DNA of 22,362 nucleotides from DASYVD01 sp050693035 (GTDB lineage: Bacteria > Actinomycetota > UBA4738 > CALAEC01), in the NCBI GenBank assembly GCA_050693035.1, contig JBOGWB010000065.1, positions 1 to 22,362 of the forward strand, given 5' to 3'. Shown piece by piece: positions 1 through 8,459 of this stretch (its first letter is position 1; each line of letters begins with the position of its first letter). Position numbers and translations under genes: made by a program. Below the pieces are notes generated by a model. The model worked only from the letters and a program-made list of their open reading frames with translations. It did no database searches and was not told the origin of the DNA.

Positions 1-2745
1 TCCCTCGCCTTCGACACGATCTACGCCGAGGGACAGCGCCGGTACGTCGAGAGCCTGAGCTCCTACGCCCGCCAGTTCCTCGGCCAGATGGACAAGCCGG
101 ACGTCGACTTCATCGAGGGCCTCAGTCCGGCCATCTCGATCGACCAGAAGTCCGGATCGAGGAACCCCCGGTCCACCGTGGGGACCATCACCGAGATCTA
201 CGACTACCTGCGGGTCCTGTACGCGCGCATAGGCAAGCCCCACTGTCCCAAGTGCGGCCGGCCCATCGGGCGACAGACCCCCGACCAGATCGTCGACCAG
301 GTGATGAGCCTCCCGGAGGGAACCCGGTTCCAGGTCCTGGCCCCGGTGGTGCGCGGCCGCAAGGGGGAGTATGAGCGCCTGCTGAAGGACCTGGCCGGGA
401 AGGGGTTCGCCAGGGCGCGGATCGACGGAGTGGTCCGGGATCTCTCCGACCCGATCCGCCTGGACCGGTACTACAAGCACGACATCGAGGTGGTGGTGGA
501 CCGGCTCGTAGCCAAGCCGGACATCCGGCGGCGGGTGGCCGACTCCGTGGAGACCGCGCTGAACCTCTCGGAAGGTCTGGCGGCGCTGGCGGTGCAGACC
601 GACAGCAAGGAGGAGATCGTCACCTTCTCGGAGAAGCTGGCGTGCACGTTCGATGGCCTCTCGTTCGAAGAGCTCCAGCCGCGGAACTTCTCGTTCAACT
701 CGCCCTACGGAGCCTGCACGACCTGCGACGGACTCGGGATCCGACTGGAAGTCGACCCCGAGCTCGTGGTCCCCGATCCAGACCTCTCCATCCGCGAGGG
801 TGCCATCACGCCGTTCGCCTCGACCCGGCTCGAGTATTGGAACCGCGTGCTCGAAGCCACCGCCGAGGCCCACGGCTTCTCGCTCGACACGCCCTGGAGG
901 AAGCTCTCCTCCCGGGCGCAGGAGATCATCCTGTACGGGTCCGACCGGGACATCTACATCCGGTATCGGAACCGGTACGGACGACAGCGCGCCTACTACA
1001 CCACGTACGAAGGGGCCCTTCCGGTGGTCGAGCGGCGCCACGACGAGACCGACTCGGACTACGCCCGGGCTCGCTACGAGCAGTACATGCGCGAGGTGCC
1101 CTGCCGGGCTTGCAAGGGGGCCCGGCTCCGTCCCGAGTCCCTGGCCGTCACCGTGGCCAGTCGCAACATCGCCGAATTGACCGCGCTCTCCGTGGAGGAG
1201 GCCCTTCGATTCCTCGATGACCTCCCAACGAAGCTCTCCGACCGCGAGCGGATGATCTCGGAGCGGCTGGTGAAGGAGATCCGGGCCAGGCTGGGGTTCC
1301 TCGTCGACGTAGGCCTGGACTACCTGACCCTCGATCGCGCCTCCGCCACCCTCGCCGGCGGGGAAGCACAGCGGATCCGGCTGGCCACCCAGATCGGGTC
1401 GGGCCTCGTGGGGGTGCTGTACATCCTCGACGAGCCATCGATCGGGCTTCACCAGCGGGACAACCAGCGGCTCATCGACACCCTGGTCCGGCTGCGCGAC
1501 CTGGGGAACACCCTGATCGTGGTGGAGCACGACGAGGCCACCATCCGCGCAGCCGACTGGATCGTGGACATCGGGCCTGGTGCCGGAGAGGCGGGTGGCG
1601 AGATCGTGTACTCGGGTCCGGTGGAAGCGATCACCGAGGACGAGGGCTCGGTCACCGGTGCGTACCTCGCCGGACGCCGGAAGATCCCCACGCCGCTGGT
1701 GAGGCGGTTGCCCGAGGGACGGTGGCTTCAGGTGAAGGGCGCCGCCGAGCACAACCTCAAGCGGATCGATGTGGCCATTCCACTGGGGAGCTTCGTGTGC
1801 GTCACCGGCGTATCCGGGTCCGGAAAGTCCACGCTGGTGCAGGACGTGCTGTCGCGCGCCCTCCAGGCCAAGGTGAACCGGTCCCGGGTGGTTCCCGGGA
1901 AGCACCGGAGGCTGGTCGGATGGGAGGAGATCGACAAGCTCGTGGTGGTGGACCAGTCACCGATCGGCCGGACTCCTCGCTCGAACGCCGCCACCTACAC
2001 CGGGGTGTTCGACCACATCCGGCGGCTGTTCTCGCAGGTTCCCGAAGCCCGGGTTCGCGGGTATCAGCCCGGACGATTCTCCTTCAACGTTCGCGGTGGC
2101 CGGTGTGAGGCGTGCGCGGGAGAGGGCCAGATCAAGATCGAGATGCACTTCCTCCCGGACGTGTGGGTGACCTGCGAGCAGTGCAAGGGCCGCCGGTACA
2201 ACCGCGAGACGCTGGAGGTCCGGTACAAGGGGAAGAACATCTCCGACATCCTCGCCATGAGTGTCGACGAGGGCGTGGAGTTCTTCCGGAACATCCCGGT
2301 CATCGCCCGGCACATGCAGACGCTGTCCGATGTGGGGCTGGGCTACATCAAGCTTGGTCAGCCGGCGCCGACGCTGTCCGGCGGCGAGGCACAGCGGGTC
2401 AAGCTCGCGTCCGAGCTCTCCCGGCGTGCCACCGGCCGCACGTTCTACATCCTCGACGAGCCCACCACGGGCCTGCACTTCGACGACATCCGGAAGCTGC
2501 TCGCGGTGCTGGAGCGACTGGTCGCGGCGGGGAACACCGTCCTGGTCATCGAGCACCAGCTCGACGTGGTCAAGACGGCGGACTGGATCATCGACCTCGG
2601 CCCCGAGGGCGGCGACGCGGGAGGCGAGGTCGTCGCGGCCGGCCCGCCCGAGGAGGTGGCCGCCAGCGCCCGCTCCTACACCGGACGGTTCTTGCGGGAG
2701 ATGCTGGACGCCCCGCAGGACGCCCGGGCCGGAGCACGGGCCTGA
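1..2745 (+). CDS. uvrA: UvrABC excinuclease subunit A (5'-truncated by window edge)
   Basis: Damage-recognition ATPase of nucleotide excision repair; it loads UvrB at lesions in the cytoplasm. The frame is open from base 1, so 914 residues are visible. About 40 N-terminal residues, including the first Walker A, lie outside; the visible part begins directly after that P-loop (SLAFDTIYAEG). Visible numbering: first ABC signature LAGGEAQ near 451, first Walker B D477 in LDEPS, second Walker A GVSGSGKS at 603-610, zinc module C702-x2-C705-x19-C725-x2-C728, second signature LSGGEAQ near 792 and Walker B D819 in LDEPTTG. Further Cys pairs in the insertion domain (CPKC, CTTC, CRAC) also fit UvrA. 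It ends at TGA 2743-2745. The internal ATG at 88 is a methionine of the conserved QMDKPDVD region, not the start. uvrC follows after one intervening gene. Confidence 0.98.
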   Translation, partial: SLAFDTIYAEGQRRYVESLSSYARQFLGQMDKPDVDFIEGLSPAISIDQKSGSRNPRSTVGTITEIYDYLRVLYARIGKPHCPKCGRPIGRQTPDQIVDQVMSLPEGTRFQVLAPVVRGRKGEYERLLKDLAGKGFARARIDGVVRDLSDPIRLDRYYKHDIEVVVDRLVAKPDIRRRVADSVETALNLSEGLAALAVQTDSKEEIVTFSEKLACTFDGLSFEELQPRNFSFNSPYGACTTCDGLGIRLEVDPELVVPDPDLSIREGAITPFASTRLEYWNRVLEATAEAHGFSLDTPWRKLSSRAQEIILYGSDRDIYIRYRNRYGRQRAYYTTYEGALPVVERRHDETDSDYARARYEQYMREVPCRACKGARLRPESLAVTVASRNIAELTALSVEEALRFLDDLPTKLSDRERMISERLVKEIRARLGFLVDVGLDYLTLDRASATLAGGEAQRIRLATQIGSGLVGVLYILDEPSIGLHQRDNQRLIDTLVRLRDLGNTLIVVEHDEATIRAADWIVDIGPGAGEAGGEIVYSGPVEAITEDEGSVTGAYLAGRRKIPTPLVRRLPEGRWLQVKGAAEHNLKRIDVAIPLGSFVCVTGVSGSGKSTLVQDVLSRALQAKVNRSRVVPGKHRRLVGWEEIDKLVVVDQSPIGRTPRSNAATYTGVFDHIRRLFSQVPEARVRGYQPGRFSFNVRGGRCEACAGEGQIKIEMHFLPDVWVTCEQCKGRRYNRETLEVRYKGKNISDILAMSVDEGVEFFRNIPVIARHMQTLSDVGLGYIKLGQPAPTLSGGEAQRVKLASELSRRATGRTFYILDEPTTGLHFDDIRKLLAVLERLVAAGNTVLVIEHQLDVVKTADWIIDLGPEGGDAGGEVVAAGPPEEVAASARSYTGRFLREMLDAPQDARAGARA

Positions 2746-2780
2746 GGATGTCGAGAGGCGTCCGGGCCCTCCTGAGGATT

Positions 2781-2800
2781 CGCCGGTCCGATGACCGGCG
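2781..2800 (+). terminator. Hairpin downstream of uvrA
   Basis: Perfect 8-bp inverted repeat CGCCGGTC / GACCGGCG with a 4-nt CGAT loop, lying 35 nt after the uvrA stop. No T-run follows, so it is either a GC-only terminator or an mRNA-stabilising hairpin. If the next gene started at ATG 2748 the hairpin would lie inside its coding region; this is one reason to prefer GTG 2820 for that gene. Confidence 0.45.
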
Positions 2801-2819
2801 TGATAGAAACGACGGCGCT

Positions 2820-4361
2820 GTGCGGCGCACGACCCTCCCCCTGATCGCGGCCCTTACGGTCGCCGCCGCGGCCTGCGGCGGCCCGGGCGTCGAGGTGCGG
2901 TCCGGTCCCACCGACCAGGTCTTCGTCCCCCAGGTCGTGGACTTCGAAGGCGACGTGGGAGGAGGCGTATCGCTCACGACCGACGCCGACGGCAATCCCC
3001 ACCTCGCCTACCTGGCGTTCGAGGAGAGGCCACAGCCTGGGGCGACGCCTCCACCGGAGGATCCCACGGCCCCGCAGCTCCCAGGGATCAAGCACGCCCA
3101 CCTGGTGCAGAACATCTGGACCCGGAGCGTGGTCGCCGAGGACCAGCCTGATCTCGAAGCCGGGGACCAGACGGCCATCGCAGTCGACGAGGATGGCGTC
3201 CATCACATCGCCTGGACCGCCGGAGGGACCCTCTTCTACTCGAACAACGCCGAGGGCGAGTTCTCGGAACCACAGGAGGTTGCTTCCGATGTCATCGGGG
3301 GGCTGTCCGTCGCCACCGGAGGTGGCCGGGTCGCTGCCTCTTTCTTCCAGGGCGGGGGGGGAGCCGAGGGTCCCGGCTCCCTGGTGCGGGTGGCGGTGCG
3401 AGAGGGCGAGAACTGGACCGTGGAGACCGCCGCCGAGGCAGGGGCGGAGGAGGCGCCCGCCTCAGGCATCGGCTTCGACGGCGACACCATCCTCGTCGCA
3501 TTCGGGGACTCCGGCCGGACCATGCTGGCGCGCTCCGGGCCAACCTGGGTCTCGGAAGCGGTCGGCGGCGGCGGTCCAGATGGTTTCCGGGTCGCCGACA
3601 CCGGCGGCCTCTCCGTCAGCATGGACGTCGACGCCGATGGAAACCCCCACCTCGCCTACGCCAACGCAGCCGGGCAGGTGAAGCACGCCCACTCCATCGG
3701 CGGGGGTCCCTGGGAGGTGAGCGAGGTCGGCCAGGGCGCCGACGGGCCCTCCTCCATTGCCGTGGACGACCAGGGTGTCCATCACGTGGCCTGGCAGACC
3801 GGAGAGGGCATCTCCTACGCCAGCAACCAGGAGGGCCAGTTCGCCGCAGAGCCGGTCCCGGGGTCCGAGGGGGGCGCCATGCCCCGTCTCGGCGCGGGGG
3901 CGGAGGGCGTCCTGTACCTGGCCTGGTACGACACGGGTGACACCGAACTGGTCATGGCGGTGCGGTCCGACCGGGAGCCGTTGCTGGCGGTGCCCTCGCC
4001 CACCGCACCCACCGGAGCCCCCACCGGGCCACCCACGGGGCCGCCGCCGTGCCGGCCCAGTGGCACCGCCCTGACCATCGCTGCCCCACCGGGCGCCGCC
4101 GGGAACGGGTTCGACACGGACTGCCTGGCCGCCCTGACCGGTGAGGCGTTCACTATCGAGTTCGACAACAGCGACACGGGCCAGATCCACAACGTCGGCA
4201 TCTACGAGGCTCCGGGAGGCGAGCCGTTCTTCCAAGGTGACACCATCACCGCTCCCGACACGATCACGTACGACGTGGATCCAATCGACGAGCCGGGCCA
4301 ATACCATTTCCAGTGCGACGTCCATCCCACCACGATGACCGGGACCTTCGTGGTGGAATGA
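2820..4361 (+). CDS. Lipoprotein with propeller-like repeats and C-terminal cupredoxin domain
   Basis: Not assignable to a named gene; 513 residues from GTG 2820. That start gives a compact lipoprotein signal (MRRTTLPLIAALTVAAAAC, lipidated Cys19). ATG 2748 is in frame, but would add about 24 charged residues ahead of the signal. The middle carries repeated motifs DADGNPHLAY (D55 and D271) and D-[ED]-[DQ]-GVHH-[IV]-AW (D123 and D316), plus a degenerate GVLYLAWY copy. These resemble blades of a BNR/sialidase-type beta-propeller. A Pro/Thr/Gly linker (APTGPPTGPP-like) leads to a final ~100-residue domain with H457, C499, H502 and M506 (FQCDVHPTTM), the ligand set of a type 1 copper centre. Probable role: cell-surface copper-binding or electron-transfer lipoprotein. 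The substrate of the repeat domain is unknown. Confidence 0.8.
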   Translation: MRRTTLPLIAALTVAAAACGGPGVEVRSGPTDQVFVPQVVDFEGDVGGGVSLTTDADGNPHLAYLAFEERPQPGATPPPEDPTAPQLPGIKHAHLVQNIWTRSVVAEDQPDLEAGDQTAIAVDEDGVHHIAWTAGGTLFYSNNAEGEFSEPQEVASDVIGGLSVATGGGRVAASFFQGGGGAEGPGSLVRVAVREGENWTVETAAEAGAEEAPASGIGFDGDTILVAFGDSGRTMLARSGPTWVSEAVGGGGPDGFRVADTGGLSVSMDVDADGNPHLAYANAAGQVKHAHSIGGGPWEVSEVGQGADGPSSIAVDDQGVHHVAWQTGEGISYASNQEGQFAAEPVPGSEGGAMPRLGAGAEGVLYLAWYDTGDTELVMAVRSDREPLLAVPSPTAPTGAPTGPPTGPPPCRPSGTALTIAAPPGAAGNGFDTDCLAALTGEAFTIEFDNSDTGQIHNVGIYEAPGGEPFFQGDTITAPDTITYDVDPIDEPGQYHFQCDVHPTTMTGTFVVE

Positions 4362-4417
4362 GGCCGTTCACGCCTCGATAGCCCCCCGTTTTCGCCTGCG
4401 GGCACTTGCCACTCGCC

Positions 4418-4423
4418 TACAAT
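4418..4423 (+). promoter_or_regulatory. -10 box TACAAT upstream of uvrC
   Basis: TACAAT fits the actinobacterial TAnnnT -10 pattern and ends 9 nt before ATG 4433. Initiation 6-7 nt downstream would give a nearly leaderless uvrC transcript. No convincing -35 was found at 16-19 nt upstream. The 71-nt gap between the lipoprotein stop and uvrC holds nothing else I can name. Confidence 0.4.
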
Positions 4424-4432
4424 GGAGTCCCG

Positions 4433-6328
4433 ATGGGCTTGGTGGCACGCCCCGATCTCGGTTCTGTCCCCGATTCCCCCGGCGCCTACCTCTTCCGTGA
4501 TGCCGAGGAACGGGTGATCTACGTCGGCAAGGCCAAATCGATCAAGAAGCGCCTGCCGGCCTACTGGTCCCGGCCCCTCCATCCCCGGACCGAAGCCATG
4601 ATGGCCCAGGCGGAGAAGGTGGAGTGGATCGTGGCATCGGGCGAAGTGGACGCCCTGATGCTCGAGTACAACCTGATCAAGCAGCACCGGCCCCGGTTCA
4701 ACGTCCGGTACCGGGACGACAAGTCCTACCCCTACCTGGCGGTGACGGTGGGGGAACGGTGGCCGCGAGCTCATGTGATGCGGGGGCGTCGGCGGAAGGG
4801 GGTCCGGTTCTTCGGTCCGTTCGGCCACGCCTACGCCATCCGAAAGACACTCGACTCGCTCACCCGGGTCTTCCCCATCCGAACCTGTTCGGACGGATTC
4901 TTCGAGCAGCGCCGGAGGGCCCGCAGGCCGTGCCTCTACTACGACATCGGGCGATGCGCGGGGCCGTGCGTGCCCGAGAAGACCGGCGTGACCGAGGAGG
5001 GCTACCGCCGGATCGTGGACGGCCTGGTGGACTACCTGGCTGGGAACCACCGGCCGGTCCTGCGCGAACTGGAATCGGAGATGCGCTCCGCTTCCGAGGC
5101 CCAGGAGTACGAGCTCGCCGCCCGGTACCGCGACCGGCTCCAGGCCGCCCACAAGGCCCTCGAGCAGCAGGAGATGGCCTTCCCTCGTCCCGAGGATCTG
5201 GACGTGGTGGGCCTGGCCGAGGACGATCTCGAGGCGGCGTTCCAGGTCTTCTTCGTTCGGCGCGGGAGGGTCACCGGGCGACGGGGCTGGGTGGTGGACA
5301 AGGTGGAGGCCCTCGACACGCCTCAGCTCGTTTCATCGTTCCTGCGCGAGCTGTACATGGACCGAGACGAGGTCCCGCCCAGGGTGCTCGTCCCGGCCTG
5401 GCCCCTGGACCGGGGGGTGCTGGAGGAGTGGCTGGCGGCCCGGCGGGGTGGACGGGTGTCGATCGGCGTCCCCGCCCGCGGCGACAAGCGACGGCTCCTC
5501 GAGGTGGTGGCGACGAACGCCAAGGAGGCCTTCATCCGCCACAAGCTCCGGCGAGCGCAGGACTTCGCGGCACGATCGCGGGCCCTGGCCGAGTTGGGAG
5601 TGACCCTGGGTCTCGCCGAGCCCCCCCTCCGGATCGAGGCCTTCGACATCTCCAACCTGGGCCCGGCGGCGATCGTCGGCTCGATGGTGGTCTTCGAGGA
5701 TGGGCTGCCGAAACGGTCGGATTACCGGCGCTTCGAGATCAAGGGGGTCCCGGGACAGGACGATTTCGCCAGCATGGAGGAGATGCTCCGACGACGGTTC
5801 GCCCGGTACCTGAACGAGCGGGCCGAGCCAGTGGGGAAGCGGAGACGGTTCGCCTATCCGCCGGCTCTGGTCGTCGTGGACGGGGGACGTGGTCAGCTCA
5901 ACGTGGCCATCCGCGTCCTCTCCGACCTCGGCCTGGACATCCCTGCCATCGGGTTGGCCAAGCGGCTGGAGGAGGTGTACCTGCCAGGGCAGCCCGAACC
6001 CCTCGAGATCCCCCGGGGCGCCGAGGCCCTGTTCCTTCTGCAGCATGTTCGGGACGAGGCCCACCGATTCGCCGTCGAATATCACCGCAAGAAGCGGGCC
6101 CGCCGGGCCCTGGCCTCGCCCCTGGACGACGTGCCGGGGGTCGGCCCCGCCCGCAAGAAGGCCCTCCTGCGCCGGTTCGGCTCCCTGGCGAGGCTGGCGG
6201 CTGCGACCGAGGACGAGATCGCTGCCACCCATGGTGTGGGTCCGGGGCTGGCCCGGGAAATCCTGGCCAGGCTCCAGGGTTCACGGCAGGGCGTCGAGAA
6301 CACTGCGAGGGAGGCCAGGCCAGCATGA
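4433..6328 (+). CDS. uvrC: UvrABC excinuclease subunit C
   Basis: Makes both incisions flanking the lesion in the UvrB-DNA complex. The chosen start is ATG 4433 (631 aa) with GGAG at 4424-4427; the frame opens 9 codons earlier at a TTG, but those residues are not UvrC-like. GIY-YIG nuclease domain: Y19 in PGAYLF and Y30 in IYVGKAK. Four cysteines C152, C167, C175 and C179 match the Fe-S ligand cluster described for E. coli UvrC. A UVR motif for UvrB contact lies around 205-240. The RNase H-like nuclease has D405 (FDISN) and D483 (VVDGGRGQL). Tandem helix-hairpin-helix motifs (VPGVGPARKKALL and THGVGPGLAREIL) are near the C-terminus. Length is normal. The stop TGA overlaps the ATG of a mini-ORF leading to rapZ, so the two genes are likely co-transcribed. 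Confidence 0.98.
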   Translation: MGLVARPDLGSVPDSPGAYLFRDAEERVIYVGKAKSIKKRLPAYWSRPLHPRTEAMMAQAEKVEWIVASGEVDALMLEYNLIKQHRPRFNVRYRDDKSYPYLAVTVGERWPRAHVMRGRRRKGVRFFGPFGHAYAIRKTLDSLTRVFPIRTCSDGFFEQRRRARRPCLYYDIGRCAGPCVPEKTGVTEEGYRRIVDGLVDYLAGNHRPVLRELESEMRSASEAQEYELAARYRDRLQAAHKALEQQEMAFPRPEDLDVVGLAEDDLEAAFQVFFVRRGRVTGRRGWVVDKVEALDTPQLVSSFLRELYMDRDEVPPRVLVPAWPLDRGVLEEWLAARRGGRVSIGVPARGDKRRLLEVVATNAKEAFIRHKLRRAQDFAARSRALAELGVTLGLAEPPLRIEAFDISNLGPAAIVGSMVVFEDGLPKRSDYRRFEIKGVPGQDDFASMEEMLRRRFARYLNERAEPVGKRRRFAYPPALVVVDGGRGQLNVAIRVLSDLGLDIPAIGLAKRLEEVYLPGQPEPLEIPRGAEALFLLQHVRDEAHRFAVEYHRKKRARRALASPLDDVPGVGPARKKALLRRFGSLARLAAATEDEIAATHGVGPGLAREILARLQGSRQGVENTAREARPA

Positions 6329-6351
6329 GGACACACGGGGTTCGGGCATGA
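6325..6351 (+). other. 8-codon mini-ORF bridging uvrC and rapZ
   Basis: ATG 6325-6327 overlaps the uvrC stop TGA 6326-6328, and the mini-ORF stop TGA 6349-6351 overlaps the rapZ start ATG 6348-6350. It encodes MRTHGVRA. Two ATGA junctions separated by exactly eight codons could pass terminating ribosomes from uvrC to rapZ. rapZ has only a weak GGGG (6337-6340) as its own ribosome-binding site. A peptide function is not implied, and chance is possible because ATGA overlaps are common in compact operons. Confidence 0.4.
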
Positions 6352-7301
6352 CCGCGGAGCCTGCCGGCTCACAGGAACGCCGGGGGAAGGCGGCGGATCG
6401 CCGTCGCGGCCCCCGCGACCGGCGGCGGACCAAGCCGGCAAAGGGGCCGGAGTTCATCGTGATCACCGGACTGTCCGGGGCGGGCCGCTCCGAGGCAGCG
6501 AAGAGTCTCGAGGACCTGGACTACTTCGTGATCGACAACATGCCGCCGGCTCTGGTGGGCCGCGTGGCCGAGCTGGCCGCGACCTCGGGCGGGCCTCGTC
6601 GCGTGGGCATCGTGGTCGACGCCCGAGGCGGGAAGTTCTTCGACGACCTGCACAAGGGGCTCGACGAGCTGCGGGAAGGCCAGGTTCCCTACCGCATCGT
6701 GTTCCTCGAGGCTTCCGACGAGACGCTGGTGCGTCGGTTCAGCACCACCCGGCGGCGCCACCCGCTGGCGCCCGACGGGCGGGTCGACGAGGGCATCCGG
6801 AAGGAGCGGCTCGTCATGGACTCGCTTCGGGCCCAGGCCGATCTGGTGATCGACACGACCGAGTTCACTCCCCACGACCTCCGCGACCGCATCCGCGAGA
6901 CCTTCGCCTCGGCCGAGCCTCGGGGCGACATCCAGGTGACCGTGCTGTCGTTCTCGTACAAGCACGGTGTGCCCCGGGATGCGGACCTCGTCCTGGACGT
7001 CAGGTTCCTGCCTAACCCACACTGGGTGGAGGAGCTTCGCGCCCTTCGGGGGACGGACAAGCGCGTTCGGAACTACGTCCTGCGCCAGCAGTCCTTCGGT
7101 GAGTTCAAGCGAAGGCTCGTTCGCCTGCTGGACTTCGTGATCCCCGGCTACATCTCGGAGGGAAAGTCCTTCCTCACGGTGGCCGTCGGCTGCACCGGCG
7201 GGCGGCACCGATCTGTCGTGGTGGCCGAGGAACTGGCCGAGTACTTCCGCAACCGCCGGCTTCCCGTGGTGCTCGAACACCGCGACGTCGATCGCGAGTA
7301 G
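6348..7301 (+). CDS. rapZ: RapZ/YvcJ family nucleotide-binding regulator
   Basis: P-loop nucleotide-binding protein of the RapZ (YvcJ) family, 317 aa. In E. coli RapZ is an RNA-binding adaptor controlling glucosamine-6-phosphate synthase expression; the role in Actinomycetota is less clear. P-loop GLSGAGRS at 41-48 carries Arg in place of the usual Lys, a variant I recall from actinobacterial homologues. It is followed by the family motif LEDLDYFVIDNMPP. The C-terminal domain shows SFSYKHGVP, DVRFLPNPHW and GCTGGRHRSV, all family hallmarks. The first ~33 residues are very basic (many Arg/Lys) and extend beyond the usual N-terminus; ATG 6348 is chosen because it overlaps the upstream mini-ORF stop. 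Normally yvcK and whiA follow; here gap follows after 79 nt. Confidence 0.95.
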   Translation: MTAEPAGSQERRGKAADRRRGPRDRRRTKPAKGPEFIVITGLSGAGRSEAAKSLEDLDYFVIDNMPPALVGRVAELAATSGGPRRVGIVVDARGGKFFDDLHKGLDELREGQVPYRIVFLEASDETLVRRFSTTRRRHPLAPDGRVDEGIRKERLVMDSLRAQADLVIDTTEFTPHDLRDRIRETFASAEPRGDIQVTVLSFSYKHGVPRDADLVLDVRFLPNPHWVEELRALRGTDKRVRNYVLRQQSFGEFKRRLVRLLDFVIPGYISEGKSFLTVAVGCTGGRHRSVVVAEELAEYFRNRRLPVVLEHRDVDRE

Positions 7302-7339
7302 CGCTTCGACCAGGGCTCGGGCCGTCCTCCACCGGGTAA

Positions 7340-7345
7340 TAGGAT
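7340..7345 (+). promoter_or_regulatory. -10 box TAGGAT upstream of gap
   Basis: TAGGAT (overlapping TAATAG at 7337) lies 35 nt before gap. It fits the TAnnnT pattern of actinobacterial housekeeping promoters. No convincing -35 is visible. Initiation here would give a ~30-nt leader ending with the strong ribosome-binding site GAGGAGGG at 7365-7372. It would start the gap-pgk-tpiA unit independently of rapZ. Confidence 0.45.
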
Positions 7346-7380
7346 GAAGGCAGAACCAAGGACCGAGGAGGGAATCCACC

Positions 7381-8394
<1,014 letters not shown>

Positions 8395-8403
<9 letters not shown>

Positions 8404-8459
8404 CTCGCCCTGGGTGGCGCGGTGATGAGGGCTCCGGACGAGCGGACCCCCCGGACGGA
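8395..8459 (+). promoter_or_regulatory. gap-pgk leader element (copy A)
   Basis: Sequence from the gap stop (TAGCT at 8401) to the base before ATG 8460. It matches the pgk-tpiA junction (9671-9728) in layout: TAGCT, then 35 nt (34 in the other copy), then a 19-nt block AGCGGACCCCCCGGACGGA differing at one position. By hand count about 43 of 58 positions agree. GGGGGGT 8395-8401 can pair with ACCCCCC 8446-8452. Alternatively TCCGG 8433-8437 can pair with CCGGA 8451-8455, next to the GGA-rich ribosome-binding region. This is a candidate cis-acting RNA controlling pgk translation; function is inferred only. Confidence 0.4.

Noticed and set aside
4009..4050. Short-period repeat in the Pro/Thr/Gly linker (ACCGGGCCACCCACGGGGCC-like)
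   Set aside because: Explained by the low-complexity protein linker; not an independent DNA repeat or CRISPR.
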